DNA of 64,000 nucleotides from Sphingomonas sp. GTDB taxonomy: Bacteria > Pseudomonadota > Alphaproteobacteria > Sphingomonadales > Sphingomonadaceae. A program made the translations under genes and the position numbers. How positions within the stretch are numbered: the stretch's first letter is position 1; each line of letters opens with the position of its first letter. The stretch covers positions 16,867 to 80,866 of the forward strand of contig JAFOMG010000008.1 of NCBI GenBank assembly GCA_017418975.1, written 5' to 3'. Under the pieces are notes generated by a model. That model saw only the letters and a list, made by a program, of their open reading frames with translations. It had not been told where the DNA came from and searched no databases. This document shows positions 1 through 7,587 of the stretch, piece by piece.

Positions 1-1433
1 TCGCGCTGGTCGACGGTGAGCAGCGCCTTGCCGCCGACCTGCTTCACGCCGAGGAAGAACCAGTAATCGTCGTTCTGGAAGGCGACGAGGCCGGCGCGGT
101 CGCCGTCCTTTTGCGGCGCGAACCGCACCAGGGTCTCGGCATTGCCATTCTGGTGCTGCTGGCGGCGGGCGAGGAACGACGGGTTGCCGTTGTCGCCCAG
201 CCCGACCGGGCGAGCGGTGAGCTGGAGGCCGTCCTGGCCGAGCGCATACCAGCGCTCGCGCGGGTTGCGCAGCATCATCCAGTCGAACGGCAGCGTCGGC
301 CCATTGAACGAGTCGAGCCTGGCATAGATGCCGTTGATCGGCTCCGCCCCCGTGCCGCGGGGCAACGGAGGGCGGGCATGGACCCAGGGGATCGGCGTGG
401 CCGGGGGCAGGATCACCGGCCAGCCGTCCCGCCATTCCACCGGCAGCAGGAAGGTCTCGCGCCCGGTGGCGTAGAAATCGCCTTCGTACGGCCGCACCGC
501 GAGGAAGGTCGCCCACCATTTGCCATCGGGTGTGGTGACGAGCTGGGCATGGCCGGCGGAGGTGATCGGGTTCGGCCGGCCGCGCGGCAGGTCCCGCTGG
601 GTGAGGATCGGGTTGCCGCTCCACGCCTCATAAGGGCCGGTGACCGACTTCGAGCGCAGGATCACCTGGCTGTGCCCCTCGGCGGTGCCGCCCTCGGCGC
701 AGCTGAGATAATACCAGCCGTCCTTTCTGAAGATATGCGGCCCCTCGATCCAGATCGGCTTCTTCGACAGATCGATACCGCCGTTCACCAGCGCCTTGCG
801 CGGGCCGAAGGTCTTCAGCGTCTTGCGGTCGAACTCCTGGATCCAGATCGCGCGGTGGCCCTGGTAGAGCGGCGCGCCTTCGGGCGGACCGTTGTTGACC
901 ACCCAGGTCCGGCCGTCCTCGTCGAAGAACATCGAAGGGTCGATGCCGCCCTCCAGCTCGGGCAGCCAGACCGGGTCGGACCAGGGGCCGGCAGGGTTCC
1001 GCGCGGTGAGCAGGAAATTGCCGCCGCAATCGACGCAGGTGTTGAGGAGGTAGAAGATTCCGTCCCGCGCCTGGATCGACGGCGCGAACACGCCGCGCGA
1101 GAGGCCGAGCTGCCTGAAGTCGAGCATGTCCGGCCGGTCGATCGCGTTGCCGATCTGGGTCCAGTGAACGAGATCGGTGCTGTGGAAGACCGGGATGCCC
1201 GGGAACCAGCCGAAGGTGGAGGTGACGAGGTAGAAGTCCTTCCCCACCCGAGTGACGCTGGGATCGGGGTAGAAACCACGGAGGATCGGGTTGGCATATT
1301 CGCCGGGGCGGACCGTCATGCGGTCCACCGCGTCGCTGCCGCTGGTGGAGAAGCCGGAGAAGGTCGCGACCGGCTGAGCGGCAGCGGGCGCGGCGAGGAG
1401 CAGCGCGGCGAACACGGTGGGAAGGCTTCTCAT
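1..1433 (-). CDS. GH43 family glycosidase (beta-xylosidase / arabinofuranosidase type), C-terminus cut by window edge
   Basis: Secreted glycoside hydrolase expected to trim xylose or arabinose from xylan fragments. 477 codons are visible and the frame runs off the left edge, so the C-terminus is missing. An N-terminal signal peptide (about residues 1-20) is followed by the five-bladed GH43 domain. Its YPDPS box (base Asp57), the GGIDPSMFF segment (pKa-modulating Asp) and WIEGPHIF (acid Glu) form the expected triad. The last visible part (ending near GLVAFQND.YWFFLGVK) looks like the C-terminal beta-sandwich of XynB-type enzymes. It is the fifth gene of the leftward halogenase operon, and its ATG overlaps the preceding stop (ATGA, 1430-1433). 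The family call is firm; the exact sugar specificity cannot be read from sequence. Confidence 0.9.
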   Translation of the reverse strand, partial: MRSLPTVFAALLLAAPAAAQPVATFSGFSTSGSDAVDRMTVRPGEYANPILRGFYPDPSVTRVGKDFYLVTSTFGWFPGIPVFHSTDLVHWTQIGNAIDRPDMLDFRQLGLSRGVFAPSIQARDGIFYLLNTCVDCGGNFLLTARNPAGPWSDPVWLPELEGGIDPSMFFDEDGRTWVVNNGPPEGAPLYQGHRAIWIQEFDRKTLKTFGPRKALVNGGIDLSKKPIWIEGPHIFRKDGWYYLSCAEGGTAEGHSQVILRSKSVTGPYEAWSGNPILTQRDLPRGRPNPITSAGHAQLVTTPDGKWWATFLAVRPYEGDFYATGRETFLLPVEWRDGWPVILPPATPIPWVHARPPLPRGTGAEPINGIYARLDSFNGPTLPFDWMMLRNPRERWYALGQDGLQLTARPVGLGDNGNPSFLARRQQHQNGNAETLVRFAPQKDGDRAGLVAFQNDDYWFFLGVKQVGGKALLTVDQR

Positions 1434-2935
1434 GCGGCGCAATGCTCCCGGATGAAGTCGCGGTGTTTAGGCATGTAGGCGGCGGAATTGGCGACGGCCT
1501 CGCGGATATGGGCAAGGCGCGCGCGCGTCTCGTCGAGGGGCATCGCGTCGGCCACCGGATCGTGCGACCCGGGCTCGATCAGCTGGCCCAGCATCACCGC
1601 GAACCAGCTGGTGTCGTTGAACAGCTCCTCATTCTCGCGAAAGGCGCGGCCATGGCTGCGGAACACGCGCATCTTCTCGGCCAGCCGCTCGGGGATCGCC
1701 ATGGTGCGGCAATAGTCCCAGAAGGGGGAATCGGTGCGCTCGGTCGCGTGATAGTGGAGGACGAGGAAGTCGCGGATCTCCTCGTAATCCGTCGTCATGA
1801 TCCGGTTGTAGCGATCGATGTCGGCCTGGTTGAAGTCGCGGTCCGGAAACATCGTCAGGAAGCGCGACAGGCCCGACTGGATCAGCCAGATCGACGTGCT
1901 CTCCAACGGCTCGAGAAAGCCGCCCGCCAGGCCCAGGGCGACGCAGTTCTTCACCCACATCCGGTTGCGATGGCCGGTGGTGAACGGGACGACGCGCGGA
2001 TCGGCGAGCGGCTCGCCATCGAGATTGGCCATCAGGATCGCCGTCGCCTCGTCGTCGGACATGTGGTGCGACGAGAAGACATGGCCGTTGCCGATCCGGT
2101 GCTGGAGCGGGATGCGCCACTGCCAGCCGGCCTTGTGCGCGGTGCTGCGAGTATAGGGCGTCCAGGCGTCGACGCTGGCGCAGGGCACCGCGATGGCGCG
2201 GTTGCAGGGGAGATAGTGCGACCAGTCGGTATAGCCCGCCTTCAGCGCCTGCTCGATGATCAGGCCGCGAAAGCCCGAGCAATCGACGAACAGATCCGCC
2301 TCGATCTCGCTGCCGTCCTGCATCGTCACCGACTGGACGAAGCCGTCCTCGCCGCGCAGCTTCACATCGACGATCCTGCCTTCGCGCCGCACCACCCCGC
2401 GCTCCTCGGCATAGCGGCGCAGGAACCTCGCATAGAGGCCGGCATCGAAATGATAGGCATAGGCGATGTCGGAGAGCGGGGAGTTGCCCGCGTCGATCCC
2501 GCGCATGAACTTGTCGTCGCGCGCCGCCATCGCCTGGAGCGACCATGCGTCCACCTCCGGCGCCTCACCCAGCTGGCGCAGGCGGAGATAATAAGCGTGG
2601 AAGGACACTCCCTTCATGTCGAGCCCGTAGCGGCCGAAGGGATGGAAATAGCGATGGCCGATCCGCCCCCAGTTCACGAACTGGATGCCGAGCTTGAAGC
2701 TGCCCTTGGTCTCGCGGACGAACTGGTCCTCGTCGAGCCCGAGCATGCGGTTGAAGGTGGCCATCTGGGGGATGGTCGCCTCGCCCACGCCGATGATGCC
2801 GATCTCGTCCGACTCGACCAGCGTGATCTTCGCGTAATCGGGGCCGAGGATACGGGCGAAGGTGGCCGCGGTCATCCAGCCGGCGGTGCCCCCGCCGACG
2901 ATCAGGATGGAGCGGATGTTGCGGTTATCGGTCAT
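1430..2935 (-). CDS. Flavin-dependent halogenase family protein (Trp_halogenase), paralogue 1
   Basis: 501-residue FAD-dependent halogenase family protein (PF04820 type). Visible hallmarks are the dinucleotide-binding GGGTAGW near residues 14-20, the candidate catalytic lysine K81 in GSFKLGIQF, WQWRIP at 271-276 (the WxWxIP halogenase signature) and E345 in EPLEST. K81 and E345 correspond to PrnA Lys79 and Glu346. In this family reduced flavin, O2 and halide give HOCl/HOBr that is handed to an electron-rich aromatic. No signal peptide, so cytoplasmic. It is the fourth gene of the five-gene operon, overlapping its neighbours by 4 bp on both sides. No flavin reductase gene is in the window. The natural substrate is unknown; relatives beside TonB receptors in Xanthomonas and Brevundimonas halogenate indoles in vitro. 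Confidence 0.9.
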   Translation of the reverse strand: MTDNRNIRSILIVGGGTAGWMTAATFARILGPDYAKITLVESDEIGIIGVGEATIPQMATFNRMLGLDEDQFVRETKGSFKLGIQFVNWGRIGHRYFHPFGRYGLDMKGVSFHAYYLRLRQLGEAPEVDAWSLQAMAARDDKFMRGIDAGNSPLSDIAYAYHFDAGLYARFLRRYAEERGVVRREGRIVDVKLRGEDGFVQSVTMQDGSEIEADLFVDCSGFRGLIIEQALKAGYTDWSHYLPCNRAIAVPCASVDAWTPYTRSTAHKAGWQWRIPLQHRIGNGHVFSSHHMSDDEATAILMANLDGEPLADPRVVPFTTGHRNRMWVKNCVALGLAGGFLEPLESTSIWLIQSGLSRFLTMFPDRDFNQADIDRYNRIMTTDYEEIRDFLVLHYHATERTDSPFWDYCRTMAIPERLAEKMRVFRSHGRAFRENEELFNDTSWFAVMLGQLIEPGSHDPVADAMPLDETRARLAHIREAVANSAAYMPKHRDFIREHCAA

Positions 2936-4449
2936 GCAGGGGTCCTTGCGGGCGCGTTGCGGGCGAGCCAGTCTTCGTGGCGCGGCATCGCCCGGGCGGC
3001 GCGGGCGAACATCTCGTGGATGCGCTCCAGGCTGAGCGCGAGCTTGTCTTCGTCGAGCCCGTCGGCCAGCGGATCCCAGCCGGCCGGGATCACCCCCTGC
3101 CCCAGCAGCACCGCGATCCAGCTCGATTCGGCGAACAGCTCGTCCTCGGTGCGGAAGAAGCGGCCACGATTGCGGAACAAGGCGAGCTTGCGCGCCAGCG
3201 TCTCAGGGATCGCCATCTCGCGGGCGCGGCGCCACAGATCGCCCTCCCGCCGCGTATTGGCATGGTAGTGCAGGATCACGAAGTCGCGGACCTGCTCCAT
3301 CTGGACGTCGGCCAGCCGGTTATATTCGTCGCGCTCGACGGGCGAGAAGCCAGTATCCGGCAGCAGCGCCATCAGCCTGTGGATGCCCGACTGGATCAGG
3401 TGGATGCTGGTGGATTCAAGCGGCTCGAGGAAACCGGAGGACAGGCCGAGCGCGACGCAGTTGCGGTGCCAGGCCCGCTTGCGACGGCCTGCCTCGAACC
3501 GGAGGATGAAGGGATCGCGGAGCGCCGCGCCGTCGAGGTTCGCCAACAGCGTCTCGCGCGCCGCATCGTCCGAGATGTCGGCGCTGCAATAGACATGGCC
3601 GTTGCCGACGCGGTGCTGGAGCGGGATGCGCCATTGCCAGCCGGCCCGGTGCGCAGTGCTGCGGGTGAAGGGCGTGATCTCCGGCCCCGGGCTGGCGCTG
3701 GGCACCGCGACGGCGCGATCGCATTGCAGCCAGTGCGCCCAGCTCTCCCAGCCTGCCCCCAGCGCCTGCTCGATCAGCAGCGCGCGGAAGCCGGTGCAGT
3801 CGACGAACAGCTCGCCTTCGACGCGGCGATCGCCTTCGAGCATCACCGCCTCGATGAAGCCGTCCTCGGCGCGCAACGGGATGTGCGCGACCTTGCCCTC
3901 GACCCGGACGACGCCGCGCGCCTCGGCATGGGCGCGCAGGTACCGGGCATAGAGCGAGGCATCGAACTGATAGGCATAGGCCATGCGCGACAGGATCGAG
4001 CCGGGATCGGCGACCGGCGGCTGGTAGCGCCCCGACGCCATCGCCAGCGCGCAGACATTGTATGCGTCGATCGCGCGCGCGCGGCCCCCGGCGTGGAGCT
4101 TGCGCCAGATCTGGTGAAACTTCACGCCCTCGACATCGAAGCCGAACTCGCCGAACGGGTGGACATAGCGATGGCCCTCGCGCGTCCAGTCCACGAACTC
4201 GATGCCGAGCTTGATCGTGCCCTGGGTCCGGCGGAGGAAGTCGTGCTCGTCGAGGCCAAGCAGCGCGTTGAAGTTGCGGATCGGCGGGATCGTCGCCTCG
4301 CCGACCCCGACCGTGCCGATCTCTTCCGATTCCACCAGCGTCACCGAGACGCCGGCGGGGATCAGCCGGGCGAGCGCGGCGGCCACCATCCAGCCGGCGG
4401 TGCCGCCGCCGACGATGACGATCCGGCGGATCGGCGCGGGAGCGGTCAT
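2932..4449 (-). CDS. Flavin-dependent halogenase family protein, paralogue 2
   Basis: 505-residue paralogue. The ATG at 4449 is chosen because it overlaps the upstream stop (ATGA) and places the GGGTAGW flavin motif at residues 14-20; the frame is open further upstream but that part has no family similarity. The halogenase core is intact: K80 in GTIKLGIEF, a WQWRIP signature and EPLEST with the catalytic-type Glu. Like the other copies it ends with a segment rich in conserved aromatic residues (DFVILHYHA, ESSWIAVLLGQ). Predicted cytoplasmic FAD enzyme. It is third in the operon, between a degenerate paralogue upstream and paralogue 1 downstream, which implies co-translation and possibly hetero-oligomers. 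The substrate is unknown. Confidence 0.9.
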   Translation of the reverse strand: MTAPAPIRRIVIVGGGTAGWMVAAALARLIPAGVSVTLVESEEIGTVGVGEATIPPIRNFNALLGLDEHDFLRRTQGTIKLGIEFVDWTREGHRYVHPFGEFGFDVEGVKFHQIWRKLHAGGRARAIDAYNVCALAMASGRYQPPVADPGSILSRMAYAYQFDASLYARYLRAHAEARGVVRVEGKVAHIPLRAEDGFIEAVMLEGDRRVEGELFVDCTGFRALLIEQALGAGWESWAHWLQCDRAVAVPSASPGPEITPFTRSTAHRAGWQWRIPLQHRVGNGHVYCSADISDDAARETLLANLDGAALRDPFILRFEAGRRKRAWHRNCVALGLSSGFLEPLESTSIHLIQSGIHRLMALLPDTGFSPVERDEYNRLADVQMEQVRDFVILHYHANTRREGDLWRRAREMAIPETLARKLALFRNRGRFFRTEDELFAESSWIAVLLGQGVIPAGWDPLADGLDEDKLALSLERIHEMFARAARAMPRHEDWLARNAPARTPA

Positions 4450-5867
4450 GCGATCAGTCCCTCGGCACGCAGCATGGCGCCGTGATGCGGCATCGCGCGG
4501 ACGGCGTCGAGGATCAGCGCGCGAACCCGCCCGGCATGGTCGATCAGCCGCGCCTCGGAAATGGCATCGGCCAGCGCATCGTAACGGCGCGGACGCAGGC
4601 CCTGGCCGTCGAGCGCGGCGATCCAGTCGTCCGCCCCGAACAGCTCCTCGTCGCCGAGCGGCACCCGGCCCCGGCTGGCATGGAGATCGAGCTTGCGCCG
4701 GAGCGCCTCGGGGACAGGCATGGCGCGGGCGGCGTCCCAATGCGCCTCTCCGGTGCGGCCATTGGTCTTGTAGTGGAGGATCGCGAAGTCGCGGACGCTA
4801 TCGGCCTCCGCCGCGGTCAGGCGATTATATTCGGCCGCCTCGGGGCCGTCCGGCGCGGCGGGGAGCAGGCCGACCAGCCGGGTGAGCGCGTTCGCGAGCA
4901 GCGCCAGGTTCCAGCCATGGAGCGGCTCGACCCGCAGCGCCGCGGCGCCGAGCGCGACGACATTGCCGGTCCAGGCAGCCGTGCGGCGCCCCTGGACTAG
5001 CGGAATGGCGCCGGGCTGATCGGGCAGCTGCGCGGCGGCATAGAAGAGCGCCCCGCCCTGCCCGCCGGCCAGCGGCACGGTGCGCTGCCAGCCGGCTTCG
5101 AAGGCGCCGGCATGGGCATGGGGCGGCGGCACGCCTTCCACCTCGGTCCAGGTTTCGATGACGCGATCGCAGGGAAGCCAGGCGGACCAGTCCTCCCAGC
5201 GATCGTCCAGGCGGCGCGCGAGCGATGCGCCGGGGCCGGAGCAGTCGAGCCAGAGATCGGCGGTCACCTGGCCGCCTTCGCGAAGCTCGACGGCGCTGAC
5301 CGTCCCCTCGCCGATCGCCCGGTGGAAGCGGCCAGCCGGCTCCAGCCCGGCTGCGGCACGGAGCGCATCGGCCAGGCCGGCGCGATCGAGATGCAGACCA
5401 TAGCCGAAGCTCGAGAGGATCGAGCGCGGATCGGGGCTCGGCCGGGCGAAGCGACCCGCGGCGGCGGCGATCGCGGCGAGCGAATAATCGGCGAGGCGCA
5501 CGCGCTGCCCGGCCTCGCGCATGCGGGCAGCGAGCTGGTGGAAGGCGATGGTGGCGAGCGGCGCCCCGATCGTGCCGAAGGGCAGGAACCAGTCCGCCTC
5601 GCGCGCCGCCCAGCCGGAGACCGCGGTGCCGAGCGAGAAGCTGCCGCGCGCGGCGCGCAGAAGCGCGCCTTCGTCGATGCCGTGCGCGCCGAGCCAGGCG
5701 GGGAAATCCGGCAGGCTGGCCTCGGCCGGGCCGAAAGGCCCCAGGCTCCAGTCGGGCCCCTCGGTCTCGATCAGCGAGACCTGGATCCCGGGAAGCGCCC
5801 GGACGAGCGCCAGCGCCGCCATCCAGCCGGCGACGCCGCCGCCGACAATGCCGATGCCGCGGATCAT
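4446..5867 (-). CDS. Divergent Trp_halogenase-family paralogue lacking the catalytic Lys and Glu
   Basis: 473-residue member of the same family, recognisable from end to end (GGGVAGW flavin motif at 10-16, DLWLDCSGPG, DFAILHYKT). Every residue diagnostic of halogenation is altered. The catalytic lysine is Ser78 (GSFSLGTAV), the Glu of EPLEST is replaced (EPLHGWN, His317), and WxWxIP reads WQRTVP, losing the second Trp. The frame is intact, with no stop or frameshift, and the gene is embedded with ATGA overlaps on both sides, so it looks maintained rather than decaying. It could be a non-halogenating flavoprotein, a different monooxygenase, or a structural partner of the active paralogues. The ATG at 5867 is chosen from the ATGA overlap; activity is inferred only from residues. 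Confidence 0.85.
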   Translation of the reverse strand: MIRGIGIVGGGVAGWMAALALVRALPGIQVSLIETEGPDWSLGPFGPAEASLPDFPAWLGAHGIDEGALLRAARGSFSLGTAVSGWAAREADWFLPFGTIGAPLATIAFHQLAARMREAGQRVRLADYSLAAIAAAAGRFARPSPDPRSILSSFGYGLHLDRAGLADALRAAAGLEPAGRFHRAIGEGTVSAVELREGGQVTADLWLDCSGPGASLARRLDDRWEDWSAWLPCDRVIETWTEVEGVPPPHAHAGAFEAGWQRTVPLAGGQGGALFYAAAQLPDQPGAIPLVQGRRTAAWTGNVVALGAAALRVEPLHGWNLALLANALTRLVGLLPAAPDGPEAAEYNRLTAAEADSVRDFAILHYKTNGRTGEAHWDAARAMPVPEALRRKLDLHASRGRVPLGDEELFGADDWIAALDGQGLRPRRYDALADAISEARLIDHAGRVRALILDAVRAMPHHGAMLRAEGLIA

Positions 5868-7315
5868 GCCGGCATCCCCAATGCGGCTTCGTGCAGGGGC
5901 ATCGCCTCCGCCATCGCGGCGACCCTGGCCCGCATCGCGGCCATGGCGGCGGCGACGCCGGCCCCGCCCGCGCGCGGATCGCAGTGGCGCGGCGTCACAT
6001 GCTGGCCGAGATAGACCGCGAGCCAGCTCGGCTCGAGGAACGTGCCTTCGCGATACCGGACCACCACGCCGCGCTCGCGGAACAGGGCGAGCTTGTGTTC
6101 GAGCGAGTCCGGCAGGCGCATGGTGCGGCAATGGCGCCAGAATTCGGAATCGTCGCGCTGCGTGCAGTGATAGTGCAGGATCAGGAAATCGCGGACCCGC
6201 TCATATTCGAGCGCCATCAGCCGGTTGAACTCGGCCGCGTCGAGCGGGTCCCAGTCGCGGGTGGGGAAAAGGTCGAGCAGCCGGCCGATCGCCAGCTGGA
6301 TCAGGTGGATGCTCGTCGATTCCAGCGGCTCGAGAAAGCCCGAGGACAGGCCGATCGCGACGACATTGCCCACCCATTGCCGGCGCCGCCTGCCGGTGAC
6401 GAAGCGCAGGCGGTTGGGCTCGGCCATCGGCTCGGCGGCGATCGCGCCGAGCAGGACCCGCAGCGCATCCTCGTCGCTGGTGAAGCCGCTCGCATAGACA
6501 TGGCCGTTGCCGGTGCGGTGCTGGAGCGGGATGCGCCAGGTCCAGCCGGCCTCCTGCGCGGTCGCGCGGGTCAGCGGCGGGATCGGGCCGCTATTGGCGC
6601 AGGGCAGCGCGATCGCCCGGTCGCAGGGCAGCCAGTGCGTCCATTCCTCATAGCCGGCATGGAGCGCCTGCTCGATCAGCAGGCCGCGAAAGCCCGAGCA
6701 ATCGATGAACAGGTCCGCCGCCAGCGTCTCGCCGCTCTCGAGCGTGAGCGAGCGGACGAAGCCGCTCTCGCCGTCGCGCGCGACATCGATCACCTTGCCC
6801 TCGCGCCGGACGACGCCGCGCGCCTCCGAATAGGTGCGCAGGAACCTCGCATAGAGGCCGGCGTCGAACTGATAGGCATAGTTGTAGGGATCGCCGTCGG
6901 GCCGGCGGAAACGGCCGCGGCGGGCGGCCTGGATGGGCAGCGAATATGCCTCGAACGCCCCGGCTTCCGGCGCCGCGCACCATTGCTGGTGGAAAGGCAC
7001 GCCGCCGATGGGCGCGCCGAACTCGGCGAAGGGATGGATATAGGAATCGCCCTTGCGGCCCCAGTCCACGAACTCGATGCCGAGCTTGTAGGTGCCCCTG
7101 GTCGCGGCGAGGAAATCGGCCTCGTCGATGCCGAGCGTCGCGTTGAAATGGCGGATGTGCGGGATCGTCGCCTCGCCGACGCCGACCGTGCCGATCTCCG
7201 CCGATTCGACCAGGGTGATCCGCGCGGGCGTGCCGGCGAGCTTGTGCGCCAGCGCGGCGGCAGTCATCCACCCCGCGGTGCCCCCGCCGACCACGACTAT
7301 GCGCCCTGCCAGCAT
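5864..7315 (-). CDS. Flavin-dependent halogenase family protein, paralogue 4 (first gene of operon)
   Basis: 483-residue halogenase with a complete signature set: GGGTAGW at 10-16, K77 in GTYKLGIEF, WTWRIP, and EPLEST with the conserved Glu. The ATG at 7315 is preferred because a GGAAG ribosome-binding site lies just upstream and the flavin motif then begins at residue 10. The frame is open for 49 further codons upstream, but those codons cross the promoter and operator. As first gene of the halogenase-GH43 operon it is read from a promoter at 7343-7371 containing a LacI-type half-matched palindrome. It diverges from the TonB-dependent receptor gene at 7588, supporting a shared role for transport and halogenation. 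The substrate is unknown. Confidence 0.9.
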   Translation of the reverse strand: MLAGRIVVVGGGTAGWMTAAALAHKLAGTPARITLVESAEIGTVGVGEATIPHIRHFNATLGIDEADFLAATRGTYKLGIEFVDWGRKGDSYIHPFAEFGAPIGGVPFHQQWCAAPEAGAFEAYSLPIQAARRGRFRRPDGDPYNYAYQFDAGLYARFLRTYSEARGVVRREGKVIDVARDGESGFVRSLTLESGETLAADLFIDCSGFRGLLIEQALHAGYEEWTHWLPCDRAIALPCANSGPIPPLTRATAQEAGWTWRIPLQHRTGNGHVYASGFTSDEDALRVLLGAIAAEPMAEPNRLRFVTGRRRRQWVGNVVAIGLSSGFLEPLESTSIHLIQLAIGRLLDLFPTRDWDPLDAAEFNRLMALEYERVRDFLILHYHCTQRDDSEFWRHCRTMRLPDSLEHKLALFRERGVVVRYREGTFLEPSWLAVYLGQHVTPRHCDPRAGGAGVAAAMAAMRARVAAMAEAMPLHEAALGMPA

Positions 7316-7342
7316 GCTTCCGATGCCCCTCTCCGTCGCGAA

Positions 7343-7371
7343 TGTTAGCGCTCCCGTCTCGAAACCGTCAA
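7343..7371 (-). promoter_or_regulatory. Predicted promoter and LacI-type operator of the halogenase-GH43 operon
   Basis: Read leftward, a -35-like TTGACG (7366-7371) and a -10-like CTAACA (7343-7348) are separated by exactly 17 bp. The plus-strand 14-mer TGTTAGCGCTCCCG (7343-7356) overlaps the -10 box and matches the TGTTAGCGCTACCA form of the palindromes found before the receptor gene and D-mannonate dehydratase in 12 of 14 positions. A repressor bound here would cover the promoter. Box and operator are seen; regulation is inferred. Confidence 0.5.
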
Positions 7372-7550
7372 TCGTATCCAGGGGCGATTCGAGGCCGGAA
7401 TCCCTCCTTCGCAGCTGCGGGATTCGTGCCGCGACGCAACGAAACCGTTGCGAAATAGCCACAAATCCGTGGGTTGCAGCGAAACGTCACAAGACGGCTT
7501 GATCTTTCGATAACTCCTACTTTAGGTTCGGCCCAAACAAGAAACGCGCC

Positions 7551-7570
7551 AATATATGGTAGCGCTAACA
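7551..7570 (+). promoter_or_regulatory. LacI-type operator (TGGTAGCGCTAACA) with adjacent -10-like box before the TonB receptor
   Basis: TGGTAGCGCTAACA at 7557-7570 is a 14-bp near-perfect palindrome with a central CG, differing by one base from the perfect site at 15023. An AT-rich -10-like AATATA (7551-7556) abuts it, the same layout as at 14997-15036. The site is only 18 bp from the receptor ATG. It resembles GCGC-centred operators of LacI-family sugar regulators. Confidence 0.6.
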
Positions 7571-7587
7571 CGGGAGGGGACAGCGCG

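Noticed and set aside
1430-7315. Halogenase cluster as part of a natural-product biosynthetic gene cluster
   Set aside because: No polyketide synthase, peptide synthetase, tryptophan-modifying or resistance genes lie nearby; the neighbours are glycosidases and a receptor.
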